Source: Codonopsis lanceolata
Lineage: Eukaryota; Streptophyta; Magnoliopsida; Asterales; Campanulaceae
DNA length: 64,000 nucleotides
Direction of reading: 5' to 3'
Assembly: GCA_013146195.2 (NCBI GenBank)
Contig: CM028377.1
Coordinates: forward strand, 67,305,501 to 67,369,500
A model generated the notes under the pieces. The model made no database searches. It was not told where the DNA came from and saw only the letters and a list, made by a program, of their open reading frames with translations. A program made the position numbers and the translations under genes. Shown in pieces: positions 44,365 through 56,150 of this stretch. The stretch's first letter is position 1, and the number at the start of each line of letters is the position of its first letter.

Positions 44365-46790
44365 AACAATGGTAGTTCAACTCAAAACAACCCTTCATTT
44401 TCAATTCCTCAAGTTGTTACTTTGGATATTCAAAATGAATATTAGCAGGCTGACAACTTCCAACCAGCTGATAATCCAAATCCTTTACAGCTGACCAGTT
44501 AGCTGACATACTTGCTTCTAAAACTATTCAATCAGTTGACATTCCTTCTTCATCACCTTTATCGACTGAACCCCTTCCAGATCTTCCTAGAGAAGTTAGG
44601 GAAGCTAGACATCATCCAGTTTTAAACATCATTGGAGATCCATTTGTTGGTCTAAGAACAAGAAGCAGTTACAGAAATGAAACTCTTGATTCACATGCTT
44701 TTGTCTCCTCCATTGAACCCAAAAAGATAGATGAAGCTTTGGAGGATCCCCAATGGATTGAGGCCATGCAAGAAGAACTAAATCAATTTGAAAGATGTCA
44801 AGTTTGGGAACTTGTTCCAAGACCGTCAAATCAACAAGTTATTGGAACAAAATGGGTGTTTAGGAACAAGTTGGATGAAGATGAAAATGTCATTAGGAAC
44901 AAAGCAAGATTGGTAGCCTAAGGCTATAGACATGAGGAGGGTATTGACTCTGATCAAACTTTTGCTCCTGTTTCCAGACTGGAAGCTATTAGACTATTTC
45001 TTGCCTATGTTTCAAGGATTTCAAGGTATATCAAATGGATGTAAAGAGTGCATTCCTAAATGGTGATCTACAAGAATAAGTTTTTGTTGAACAACCTCCT
45101 AGATTTCTTGATATAAAAAAGAAGAACCATGTATACAAGCTAAGAAAGGCACTTTATGGTCTCACACTAGCTCCAAGAGCATGGTATGAAGCTCTATCAA
45201 AATTCCTCATGGAAAAAGGGTTTCAAAGAGGTAAAATAGATACTACTCTTTTCTCATTAAAGCACGAAGGTAATATCTTACTAGTTCAAATTTATGTTGA
45301 TGATATTATTTTTGACTCTACTAATGAAATTTTGTGTAAAAGATTTGAGAATCTCATGAAAGGAAAATTTGAGATGAGCATGATGGGAGAATGTGGGTCC
45401 CAACGGGCACAATAATAAGCTAGAAGGGGGGGGGTTGAATAGCTTTCAAAGTAGTTGTTTCAAGTCTGCCGATAAGGACTACCGGTAGACCTTTGACATG
45501 TTACTTAAGTTCTGTTGTATAAAGGTTAAAGATAACTAAAGTAATAAATAGTTCAAATTCCTAACACAAGTAATTTGGGATGGTTCACACTATTAAGAGT
45601 GCCCACAACCAAGTGGATTTAAATAGTGCACTATGTTTTCCACTAGATCTATTACAAAGAATATTCCTAATGGATCGTGTCCAAAATATTGACTTGTGTT
45701 TTCTAAGGTCAACAAGATATTTAATTTGTAATATAGTTAATGAGTGAATAACAACAAGAAGTATAGAAATAAATGTTGATGCAAGGACTTCTAGAAGGAT
45801 CTCTTGAATGCAATGAGTTGTAAGACTTGGAGTCATAGAGTTTGAGCAATTCTTCAAGTGTTCGATCGATTACTTTAATGGCGATTTATGGCTGCACTAA
45901 AAAGATCCGTTGGAGAAGATTAACCTAAAATGCATTAAAAAATTTCCTTGATATCTAAGAATGATTTCGAGATCTTCTAAAACTTGGGCAATCTAGATCG
46001 AGATGTTGCATAGGTGATGGGAGAAAAAGAGAATTTTCTTAAATTTAGACGATCCATTTAATCATGGATTGATAGGACAATGATATAGCAAAAGAAGCTT
46101 GGAAGAGGTCTGAACCTATAAAGTCCTATTAAAAACTATACTTGGCAAAGTTCTATACATTGCCACGCTAATGATTAGCCACTAGGGTAATGATATAAAT
46201 CTATCATAAGAATCAACAGAGAACTCACTTATTTTCTAGGTTTGCAAATTAAGCAAACTGAAGAAGGGATCTTTATCCATCAATCAAAATACACAAGAGA
46301 GCTGATTAAGAAATATAACCTTCAAGAAGCAAATTCAGCAAGCACTCCAATGGGAGTTGAATGTCACTTGGTCACTGATGAAAAAGGTAAACCAGTTAAT
46401 ACAACTGAGTATAGAGGTATAATTGGATCCCTCATATATTTAACTGCTAGTAGACCAGACATTATGTTTGCTGTGTGTATATGTGCTCGTTTTCAAGCTA
46501 ATTCAAAGGAATCACACATGATTGCTGCAAAAAGAATTATAAGATACTTGATTGATACTGAAACATTTGGTATTTGGTATCCTAGAGATTTTTCTTTTAA
46601 CTTAATTAGATATTCAGATGTTGACCTTGCAGCTTGTAGAGTTAACAGAAAAAGCACAAGTGGAACATGTCAGTTTCTTGGTAGCAGACTGATATCTTGG
46701 CATGCAAAAAGAAAGCATCAGTTTCCACCTCAACTACAGAAGCTGAATACATTGCTACTGACAGTTGCTGCTCACAAATCCTTTGGATGA
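44365..46790 (+). pseudogene. Copia-B reverse transcriptase, interrupted by an insertion
   Basis: RT begins near 44739 (WIEAMQEELNQFERCQVWELV), with a stop at 44919 in place of a Gln codon in KARLVA(Q)GY. It continues to IYVDDIIFDST (about 45290) and the GKFEMSMMGE motif at 45366-45391, is cut by an 827-bp insertion, and resumes at 46219 with ELTYFLGLQIKQTEEGIFI. RT then runs through 46790, where the frame changes into RNase H. Confidence 0.88.
45392..46218 (+). mobile_element. 827-bp solo-LTR-like insertion inside Copia-B RT
   Basis: It starts TGTGGGTCCCAACGGGC, ends ATCAACA (TG...CA), and is flanked by a perfect 5-bp duplication GAGAA (45387-45391 and 46219-46223). Removing it restores the RT reading from MMGE into LTYFLGL. 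It contains no coding domain, so it is a solo LTR of another LTR element, or possibly a small non-autonomous one. Confidence 0.8.
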
Positions 46791-47068
46791 AACAACAGCT
46801 ATTGGACTATGAAATGGAAATGGGAACATGTCCTATTTATTGTGATAATACTTATGTTATTTCTGTTTGTAAAAATCCTGTTATGCATTCTAAAACCAAA
46901 CATATAGACATAAGATATCACTTCTTAAAAGATCATGTTGAAAAAGGTAATGTTCAGCTAGAATATGTTCCTACTGATTTTCATTTAGCTGACATATTTA
47001 CAAAAGCTCTAAAATTTGATAGATTTGAATTTCTAAGAGGTGAATTGGGAATGCTCATAATGTCATAG
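46697..47068 (+). pseudogene. Copia-B RNase H
   Basis: Contains STTEAEYIATDSCCSQILWM, IYCDNTYVI, HIDIRYHFLKDHVEKG and HLADIFTKAL, the Copia RNase H landmarks. A one-frame jump from the preceding RT piece at about 46700-46720 breaks continuity. Confidence 0.88.
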
Positions 47069-47411
47069 AAAGATATTTTGTATCTCTAATCTTCGCAGGT
47101 TCAATAGATTAGCTGATAAAGAAAATTAGCATTAACTTGTAATTTGTCAGCCAAGTCTCATCAAGCTGATAAATATTGTCAGCCATTAGCTGACAACCAT
47201 TAACTCACGTATCTGTTCAGGTCTAAGCTTCTGAACAAATCCTCAGTTGATAACCTGTAGTCATCGGCTGACATCCATCAGTTGACATTATTCAACCAAC
47301 AGCTGACATCTCAAAATTGACGAAAGTCAAATAGCTGACACTCTTTCTATTCTCCTGCTAACAAAATTTTATCAGCTGACGTGACTGACCTTATAGTCAC
47401 TGCTCAGCAAA

Positions 47412-50400
47412 ATGGCAAGCAATACTGCTTTAGGTTGCCTCTTAGATGTTGTGTCTCTCAACTTAGAACCCATTGGGGTTGAACTTCTGTATCTTATGAC
47501 AGCTTTTGGGTTGACTCCTCTTCTCTCCTTCAACATTAGAACATTTAGCTGCCAGTTGATTGAAGAATTCTTCATGTCTATGGAGGAAAATCCAACTGAT
47601 CCCTTCTCGCTTACTAGAACCATCAGAGGAGTACCCAAAGTCTTCGACTCAGAAACCATTACGGCTGCCTTTCCAAATCTGTCAAATGGTGGTTCAACCA
47701 TCTACACCATTCCTGAAGAAACCCAACAAGCAGACAAGATTTATATGCGGGGAGAAGTACCTGTAGAGCTAGCCTTTGATAGGCACAAGAACACATTTGC
47801 TCCTCTTCAGTATGCTCTTGTAACAATATTGGATAAGTGCCTTCTTATCAAATCTGGTGGACATGATAAGATAACAGAACCTCGACTATTTCTCATGGAA
47901 GCTATTGTGGAGAACTTTCAAGTTAGCTAGGGAGTTGTGCTGGTTGAATGTGTGAAGATCAACATAGCTAAAAACAAGGAGAATATGGCTACTGGCAACC
48001 CAAGGCTTACACACCATCTCATCATCAATCAGTTTCTTCGATCCCTTCCTGCTCTTCAACATCATCTCCTGACCATTGGAGACTTAGAACTAGTAAGAAC
48101 CAAGAAATATATGGCTGCAGACATCAAGCAAGCTAATGTATCCAACCGCTTTGGTCAAGAAATCTCCACAGCTCAACTGGGTCGAAGACCTTGAAGGACA
48201 AGGGCCCCAGCTCTCACTGCTACATCTACTAGTCAGCCAGTTGCAGTTGGTCAGCAAGCTGACATTGGTCAGCCAACAATTGGTCAATAAGGCACTGGCC
48301 AGCCAGCAGATGGTCAGTTAGCAGGTGTTGTTCAGCCAGCTGAAGGTGGTCAGCCAGCTGACATTGGTCAGTCAGCTGAAGTGCAACCAACTAACATTTC
48401 CCATCCCTGCACCTCAAAGAACCAGACGAATAAGACTGACTTTAGATGCTGAACATGTTTCCAAAAGACAAAGAAGAAACCCAGATCTCAATCCAAGTAA
48501 TTTCATTCCTTTCTCTCCAAACCCAGACATTCCAGTCATTGATCCTTCACCAGCTTCTCCTGCCTCAAATCCTAGATCCCCACACACTGCTCCAATCAAA
48601 ATTTTCCCTCAAATTAGGAATCCTACCTTCCATCCAAGACACTTATATTACCAAGCCAATCCTGTCCCCATTCCTCTAAATTGGGTATTTCCAATTGATC
48701 ATCTTTCATATTTTGTACAGTTTCTTATCTCTTTCCATGAGGACAAGAAGAATGAAAAACCTCATGTCAATCCTATCAAATACATTGACCACAATTTGAA
48801 GAGAAGACCTTATGTTTTGTATCCTGTTACCCCTAATTTGTCTCAGGAAGATCTAGTGGCCAATTATGGCAAATATTTTGACCCTTTCCATCTGTTATGG
48901 AATAGATTCTACCAATCCAATGATCGGTTTGTTCATGATAACTCATTTTTCTAGCTTGGACTATATATAGCAAAGTGCATGAACTGCCTGCATTGCCCCA
49001 TAATGATCCATATCTGGTAGGAAGACCTGCTCTGCCAGAAGATGATATGTTGCATCAAGACTGGGAATAACCTTTAGTGGATCCAGCCAAACTAGCCAAA
49101 ATCCAGAGAGCAGCCAACAAGTATGTACAAGATACTATAAATACAGTTAACCAAGCTTATATTGAACTCCACAGACAGATGACCTCCATGCAAGGAGGAG
49201 CTTCTAAGTCCAGATTATTCCCTGATGCATTCACTAGTGATCCTGCTCCATTAATCTCAAAGTCAATTCCTACTGTCCCCATTGTGGTACCTTCTACTAT
49301 CCCTTTTGCTGCTTCTTCAACCATCTTACCTATTTCTACTCTAGCTGAATCGGTACCCACCTTCACTTATACTCTACAACCCATCTCTTTACCACCTTTT
49401 GCTTCAATAGTTTCAACCTCACCTTCAGTCCTTCCAGTCTCTGCTCCCATTTCTGCACCAACTCTAGTGTTAGCCATTGTTGTACAAGTAATTCCTTTGT
49501 CAGCCGCTCCCCTTCTACCAACTGAACCCCTATCTGATGTTATTCTTCCCTCAACTCTAGATGTTATTGTGATCCCTTCCCCTGAACCTTCCACTTTTCT
49601 AGATACTAATCTACCTACTCACCCTAATCAAGCAAGTCCTCTTATAATCCTGCCTGACTTATCCCTTCACTCCACTCTTCCCTTGACAGTCAGTCCCATT
49701 CATGACCAAAGAGTAACTCTGTCAGATCACTCTTCAGCTGAAGATTCTTCCATAGGCTCCTCATCTGACTCCTCAAAGTCGACATCAGTGGATAAGTCTC
49801 TACTCACTCTCGCTCAATTGGCCTCCAGGAAGGCAAAGAGACAACGGAAATCATCTCTAAAGCTGTTCAACACCCCACTGGAAAGAAAATCATTTTCCCT
49901 GATGTCATACCTGATCCTAACCCAGAACCCACATCTCAAGCTCCTACTTATCCTATGTCCATTTTCTTCCCTCCAGACCCTGAGGATGCAGACATTCACA
50001 CCTTTCATCTCTTCTCCAGGATCTTCTCAAACACCTGCCCCTGAGCCTGCTGACCCTTCTCGACCAGGCATTCTTTCTACTTTAGCAAAGCTGGACCTGC
50101 TATATGTTCATCATCTCCAAATGAAAGCAGCCTTCACACATCACACTAATCAGCTTGCCACTCTTCAGCAACATGTTGCTTCTCTTCTCCTAATCTTACA
50201 CACATCATCGCAGCTGAAGTCCAGGCTGCCATTGCTGCTGGTGCAATTAGAGAAGCTCACATGGATGTTTGGAGAACAATACTCCTTTATCAGCAAGAAT
50301 GGGCAAACATGATCTTCAATGCTAAAGCCACATTGCTTCAAACCATTCAGGAGGAGAAGAAACAGATAGTAAGAGTTGATGCTTACTTGGCTGAGAACAA

Positions 50401-50608
50401 GATTTTCAGACAAAGACTTGGTCTTAAGACAAGTCAGCCAGTGACTGAACCTGAAGCTGAAAAAGCGGATGATGATGCTGAGAAAGAACCATAAGCTGAA
50501 AAGGAAGTTGATGCTGAAAAGGAACCTGAAGCTGATGTTGGTCCATCATTTGCTGCTCAAGCTCAAGCTCAAAAGCCCACTGAAGGATCCACATCAACAG
50601 CCGAATGA
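47412..50608 (+). pseudogene. Copia-B extra post-pol coding region (ORF3, Sirevirus-type)
   Basis: Consecutive open pieces at 47412-47930, 47937-48194, 48325-48954, 49077-50312 and 50261-50606 are separated by single stops or frameshifts. The first part (ELLYLMTAFGLTPLLSFNIR...) resembles plant 'putative transposon protein' sequences found after pol in some Copia elements. The middle is a Gln-Pro-Ala-Asp repeat and a helical stretch. The 49077 piece is very rich in Pro, Ser, Thr and hydrophobic residues, and the end is acidic Glu/Ala repeats. Sirevirus elements may carry an env-like frame here; I see no convincing membrane anchor, so I leave the function open. Confidence 0.6.
48205..48395 (+). 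repeat. GGTCAGCCAGCTGACATT-type minisatellite in ORF3
   Basis: About ten imperfect units of GGTCAGCCAGCTGA(C/A)(A/G) in 190 bases. They would encode Gly-Gln-Pro-Ala-Asp repeats in the ORF3 frame. Confidence 0.8.
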
Positions 50609-50790
50609 ACCAAACTCTCTCTCAAAACTTTGAATTTTTAAGACATCAGTTTTACTTGTAGTAGACAATTAATTTCTTCATGGTTTTTATTTCCTGCTAC
50701 TTTATTTTATATGCTTGGCCTACTAACATCTATTTTGCAGGAACATAAGTTCTTTAATTGCTCTCTACTTTCAAGTGAATGGTTTTAAGC

Positions 50791-50804
50791 AAATAGGAGG
50801 AGAT
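50791..50804 (+). promoter_or_regulatory. Copia-B polypurine tract
   Basis: AAATAGGAGGAGAT directly precedes the 3' LTR. It would prime plus-strand DNA synthesis. The same tract type is before the Copia-C LTR. Confidence 0.8.
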
Positions 50805-51896
50805 TGTTGAATCTTGCCTTAAAATAGATTTGCTTAAAATCATTCCACTTGTTGTCAGCCAAAACTTATAAATTATTTATTGTTGGTCAGCTTATGGGAT
50901 ATCTCTTTGTAAGTCACTTCTATCACCTGACCACAGTTTTAAAGTGCTAGCTTCTTTACCTCATTTACTTGAACAATCTCTAGTACTGGTACTTTTCTAT
51001 TTTGTGTTTTGATAGATATCTTGTACGTCTTTTCTCTAACTGGATCCATGTGATCTTGTGAGAAGATAGATATGTTTTGCTTAACACATTTCAAATTCAA
51101 ATGTGTTCCTAACGGGCTACACTTCAAGATCATCTATAAATACCCTCAGGAATCAATTGAAGAAATATAGAAGTCTGAAGCATTCTACTTTCAAAGAAAT
51201 TCTCCCTGTGCCTTAATCTTCTTGAAAACTTAGCTAGATATTCTTCTCTGATAATTACTTTCTAGTTATAGTTTGGACAAACACTGAGTGATTTACTTCA
51301 TATTCTTTAGAAATCAGTTAGTTTGTCTCACGAGTTTGATTGTTATTCAATCATACTCCATAAACACCGGTCTTTTGTTGTACGCTGATCTATTAGAGAT
51401 AACTTAGATTTTTAATAAAATTAGTGCACTTCAAAAATCCAAGTTTGACCAACTTGGTAGTGGATGTAGCAGTTTTACTGTGAACCACTTCAATTTCGCT
51501 GTCAGTCATTTCATCAGCTCTTACAAACTAAGCTAACACTTAAGAAGTCTTGATCTACTTAAGTGTCAGCCAGTTACTTACATAAATTGTTTATTTAAAT
51601 TGTTTTGATAAATTTTCTTTAGTTCCTTCTTTGTATTCAGTGATCTATCTTTAAAAGGAAATTTTTCCTAACCTTTGTGTCAGCCAACTAACCAATAATC
51701 ATCAGCTTCAACTTCTTCAAAACATCAACCAGCTGACACAAATCCAGCTGACACAAAGCCAGCTGACACAGTATCAACTGACTGACAAAATTACCTTTTC
51801 TGTTGCAAACTTTTAAAGCTTACCAAATCCATCCTTAAAAGTTTTTAAAAGGCTATTCACCCCCTCTAGCCTTGTTAGTTGCCAACTGGACTTACA
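50805..51896 (+). mobile_element. Copia-B 3' LTR (1092 bp, intact)
   Basis: TG...CA ends (TGTTGAATC...GGACTTACA), with a CTATAAATACC box at about 51133. It contains the uninterrupted version of the CACTA target (CACTGAGTGATTTACTTC at about 51283). It also has three CAGCTGACACA units (51730-51770) that are absent from the 5' LTR. Confidence 0.95.
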
Positions 51897-51901
51897 TTAA
51901 T
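51897..51901 (+). repeat. Copia-B target-site duplication, right copy (TTAAT)
   Basis: TTAAT follows the LTR end and matches the minus-strand TTAAT at 3852-3848. Confidence 0.85.
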
Positions 51902-53902
51902 CCTAATCCCTTTCATCCTCCATGTGACATGTGGATTCCCATTCATCCTCCTTGTGACATGTGGATTTCCACCCACATTTGCATGTCATATTTAAGTTTT
52001 CCTCCTTTGTGATCAGCCATAAACCCCCCATTTGCAGCCATTTCCTTCTCTCTCTTCATGAACTCAAGTGTGTGAATGGTGAGGTGAGATTACTAGGTGT
52101 TTCCTCCATATCTTGAGCTCTCGAGTCCCGATTGCCAATCCGAGACCACCAAATCGAAGCTATCGACGAGGAACACGATTCTATCCGATTAGATTTTGTT
52201 CATTTCATCTTTTTCCTTGGTGTAAGGTAAGCTATTGATTCCCCTTAGGATGTATGCTAGAAATGCCATGCTATCCCCCTTTTCTCATGTTTCTCACGCT
52301 CCTACCATATCTATATCATGTTTGATGATGATTTGAGATTATGAGATTTTTGAGTGATATACTCATCTTGTTGTTTTGGTCTTAAGCCTAGAATTAAATG
52401 TGTTTTATGCCTCATTTGGAATAACTATTGTTCTTGGACCATTGACTTTTAATAACTTTTAAAATTTATGATTCTAGGGTTCCAAAATTGATGAATTAAT
52501 AATAATTCTTGGCTATGGTTATTATTTGGATTAATGGCCTAGTCTATCCTATACAAGAACTTAGAAAAGAGTTTAGAATGCATTAAGTGTTTAAACTCTA
52601 TTGGATGAATTTATAGAGACGACTCAATGAAGTCTATTTTAGTGAGCCATTGAACAATACCGGCTCAATGATCAATCCCTACGACGTTCTAAATACGTTT
52701 CACTAAGAATATTAATTCTAGACTCTTGAATTGGATTAACTACCATGCTTGATTTTAAATGTCATGTGATAGAATGCCTATTTGACATGTTGAGTTCGCC
52801 CTTGTCGAACTCAATCCTACATGAATTATTGATGAGAATACTTACTTGTCATGAATGAAATCTCTCTTGTCGACCTTGTTCTCTACTTGAGAATTTGTTA
52901 AGTAAACACTACTTGACATTTGCATGAGTCCAGCTGGCATACTTGCCCTTATACACACACGCCTCCACTGTGGCCGCAGTAGGGAAGTAGCCCCTTTGTT
53001 GTAACCATTATAGCGCATTGGTGTGTCTATCCGGGCATCTCCTCGGAAGGTTGATGTACTCACAATCATCTGACTCCTCACATTCCAGATAATGCTTGTA
53101 TGTAGGAACTACGTAGCGGCACCGGTTCTCCATATATCCTTATCCTATGTGATTTATTTACGAGCACCTATGTGAAACAATGTGCATCTTGGATATATGA
53201 TCTCTATGCTTATGTGATGATATCTTGCCTTGTATGTTGCATATTGTCATGACATACATGATTGATAGCTTACAAGTCTTTATGACTTACCCATTCCCTT
53301 TATTGTTTTAGATCCTAGTAAAGCATGTCCTTCTCGTTGAAGCTTGCAGTGTTTGTGCTTCCTTTATTCTCTTTTGGTCCAACATTTTGGTTGAAGAGGT
53401 GGTTTAGATGTCCTCTTCCATTCTTTTGTATTTTGCAAGGACGATGGGTTTAAAAGCAAGTTATTTAGACTATGTTTGGGAATGTGTATAGAACTTGTAC
53501 TTTGTCCTTTAATTAGCTACTGGTAGTTTTAACACTTGTAGTATTTGTATTCCTTTTGATGTCAGCAATGTGTAAGTCGAGCTTGGTTATCATGTTGATT
53601 AGTTCACTACGTATAAGTCTTCCGCTGAGCATCCTTTTAGCTCTTATTTATTTCTTGCCCTTTAACTGCTTAGCTTGGGTTCTGGCATGTAGTGTCGCCG
53701 ATGACTTGGTTTATTTGCTTAACTGTTATATTAGGAAAAGTTTTTAAAATTCCGGCCTTTTGGTGTCGAGGCTTGTTACGTCTCCAATGTTTGCGTCACG
53801 TCATTTTCTTAAATTAAGTCCTTGCATGTTTATGTGTTTCTTGTTTCCCCCTATTTGGGTGGTCCGATCGGCGGTTCCACCTCGGGCCCGGGTCGGGTCG
53901 CC
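51902..53902 (+). mobile_element. Old LTR-like sequence that received Copia-B (right part)
   Basis: Non-coding, long and LTR-like, it continues from the minus strand of 3853-4366 across the TTAAT site. It has a direct repeat CCTCC(A/T)TGTGACATGTGGAT near 51918 and 51948 and a CACGCCTCCACTGTGGCCGC block at about 52968. It may end at GGTCGGGTCGCCACA (53902). It is probably an LTR of a Gypsy-type element; no coding part was seen. Confidence 0.4.
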
Positions 53903-54419
53903 ACATGTCTGCCTTCTTGCTCTCTTGTGGACTGAAGTGGGAATATTTGAGACCCCAAAAGTCTCCTCCACTCATTCATCATCTCCCCCATCCTCCATTT
54001 TTGTCCATAAGAAGGAGAAAACACCTAAAATAGGGGTTATGTGTGTGTAGTCATTCCCGATGATTCACCTAACGAAATCGTGAACGGAGACTGTCATTGG
54101 AAAGCTCTCGTCAAGAAGATCGTTTCCCTTCTATCCATTTTCACTTTCTATAGGTTTGTTAAATTCGGATTTGGTAAGTTACTCAACTTTCTACTTTTCT
54201 TTCTAGCTAAAGATGGTGCTAGGATGTTAGAAATGTGTTCTACATGTTTGGTAGAGTTATTATTTGTCTATAAGATGAGGTTATATGTGATTTTGATTTG
54301 GAAATATGTGGGTTTGAAAGTATATGAGTGTGATGGGTTGGTTGTATGATTATGCCTAGATGAACTTGTTAAATGAGTTTATGTTGTTTCTTTTTGAGTG
54401 TTTTGACATGAGATTACTT

Positions 54420-54885
54420 GTTATTGGGTTTAGAAACCAGGATGATAGTTGAATCCCGAAATGTGACTTTGCCCTAGAAATTAAAAGTTTGTAATTTGAC
54501 TCTATGAAGTCAATTAGGTGTTTAATAGATTACATTGAACCCTAGGATGAAATCCTACGTTTTTTGGAGAATGTTGTGCCTAAATTGTGAAATTCCAAGA
54601 TTTTGACATTTTGGGTAATTATGAGTTTGATTATGTTTGTTGGGTATATATGCCTTAAAGAACATGTTAAATGGGTTTAGGAACCTGGATAGTCTATAAA
54701 TCTCGAAATGAGTTTATGATCTAACATTTGAAAGTTAGTAATTCGATTCAATGGAGTCAAATAGAGTTTTTATGGGTTCGTGTGAGTCCTAGGGTAAAAT
54801 CCTACGGCGTTTGGAGATCGTTGAATCTAATTTGTGAAATCACGACATTTTGTCATTTTGGGAGATTTTAGGTTTATGTGATATT
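54420..54885. repeat. Two diverged tandem copies of a ~235-bp unit
   Basis: 54420-54640 and 54655-54885 share ordered phrases: GGGTTTAG(A/G)AACC, TCGAAATG, GAAGTCAA-type, CCTAGGnTnAAATCCTACG, TTGTGAAAT and GACATTTTG-type. Divergence is large. Confidence 0.6.
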
Positions 54886-55577
54886 TGATGATTTAGGACT
54901 TCATTATAAGTCCCTATGAATGTATTAGTAAAGTCTAAAAACCTTATACGATCTCTACAATAGTTAAAATGCAAACTAATGAGAGCGATCGATTTTTGGG
55001 AAGTCATTTTAGTGCACAAGAATGCATTGACTTGTTAAGGAATCTAAGATATGATTCATGCACGACTTATGGTGAATTGGGAATACGATTTGATGAACAA
55101 TTTGTGTGTGATGGTTAAGAGTGTACTCTTGGGCACTCTATGATTAACGACTATTTAGAAAGTCTTGGGTTATGATTTCAATATCAATTGTTATATGCTT
55201 GTGATATTTGGGTTTTGTGATAATTGATATGAGAATAACGATTAAGTTACGATTGGATGAATTTTATGGTTTAAATCAATAATGACCTAAAGGAAGAAAT
55301 ATAGAGTTAAGAATCAATGGAGTCGAGCAGAGATTGATAATGCACTTAATAAAGTAGTGTGAGAATTGTACGATGTTAGAGACACGTATAGTCTTGTTTA
55401 TGATGATAGGTTGGTGATTAACTAACTTAGTAAGCTGTATGAATGCGATACTTGGAGTTTGGTTATATTGATGGCTTAGTATATGGCCTCATGATATGGC
55501 GGATTACAGTCTAACCTAGTAGTCTACCCTTGCTTATGAATTAAGGATCGCATAGGACCTTGATGTAACGTAATTAT

Positions 55578-55746
55578 AATTAGACTAAATATGTAGTTTT
55601 ATAGTATGAATGAGAATTGGACTAATTATGTAGTCTTATAATATGAATGAGAAATAGACTAAATATGTAGTCTTATTATGTGAATGAGAGTTAGACTAAA
55701 TATATAGTCTTATTATGTGGATGCGAATTAGACTAATTAACAGTCT
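55578..55746. repeat. 37-bp tandem repeat, four full copies plus a partial
   Basis: The unit is AATTAGACTAAATATGTAGT followed by CTTATTATGTGAATGAG. Four 37-bp units are in exact register from 55578 to 55725, then a truncated fifth. Single related words (GACTAAATATGTAG) recur to 55890. Confidence 0.9.
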
Positions 55747-56150
55747 AGAAAAATGTGTGATTTGAGGATCATTGTGTACCCTAATGTTTGGATACTTGGA
55801 CTAAATATGTGGCCAAGTGGTATTCGGGAATAGTTGCAAATATATTCATGTATGATTATGTGATTCAAGACTAAATATGTAGTTTTGAGATGTATTGTTC
55901 ATTACCTTCAAATATGTGTTTAAGGTAGAATCATAGATCTATTTTGCATTGCATTGGAAGTACAGCTGGTATGATTGGTTAATTTGATTGGGTTGATGAT
56001 GGGACGATGCATTGCCTTCACGAATGTCAAAGTTCGTGATAGCTATGGGTCACCGTATCGGATACAGTTTGCACACACCTCTCCACTGTTGATCGTAGTG
56101 GGGATGTAGCCGATCTATTTTGTCTATTCCTTTTGATTTTAGACTATACT

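Larger units (their letters stand above)
40541..51896 (+). mobile_element. Copia-B: Sirevirus-like Ty1/Copia element, internal region and 3' LTR
   Basis: The primer-binding site TGGTATCAGAGCC (40543-40555, initiator-Met type) follows the 5' LTR. Then come gag, protease, integrase, RT, RNase H, a further ~3.2-kb coding-like region, a polypurine tract and the 3' LTR. The target duplication TTAAT follows at 51897. LTRs of about 1.1 kb, coiled-coil gag and extra coding after pol are Sirevirus traits. Stops and frameshifts throughout show it is defunct. Confidence 0.9.
53903..56150 (+). mobile_element. Second LTR-like sequence, related to the previous one
   Basis: CACACCTCTCCACTGTTGATCG with GTAGTGGGGATGTAGCC at about 56073-56115 parallels the block at 52968. 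The early part also parallels 52070-52200 in style (CCCGATGATTCACC... and CCCGATTGCCAATCC...). Tandem repeats are described separately. No coding domain. Confidence 0.35.
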
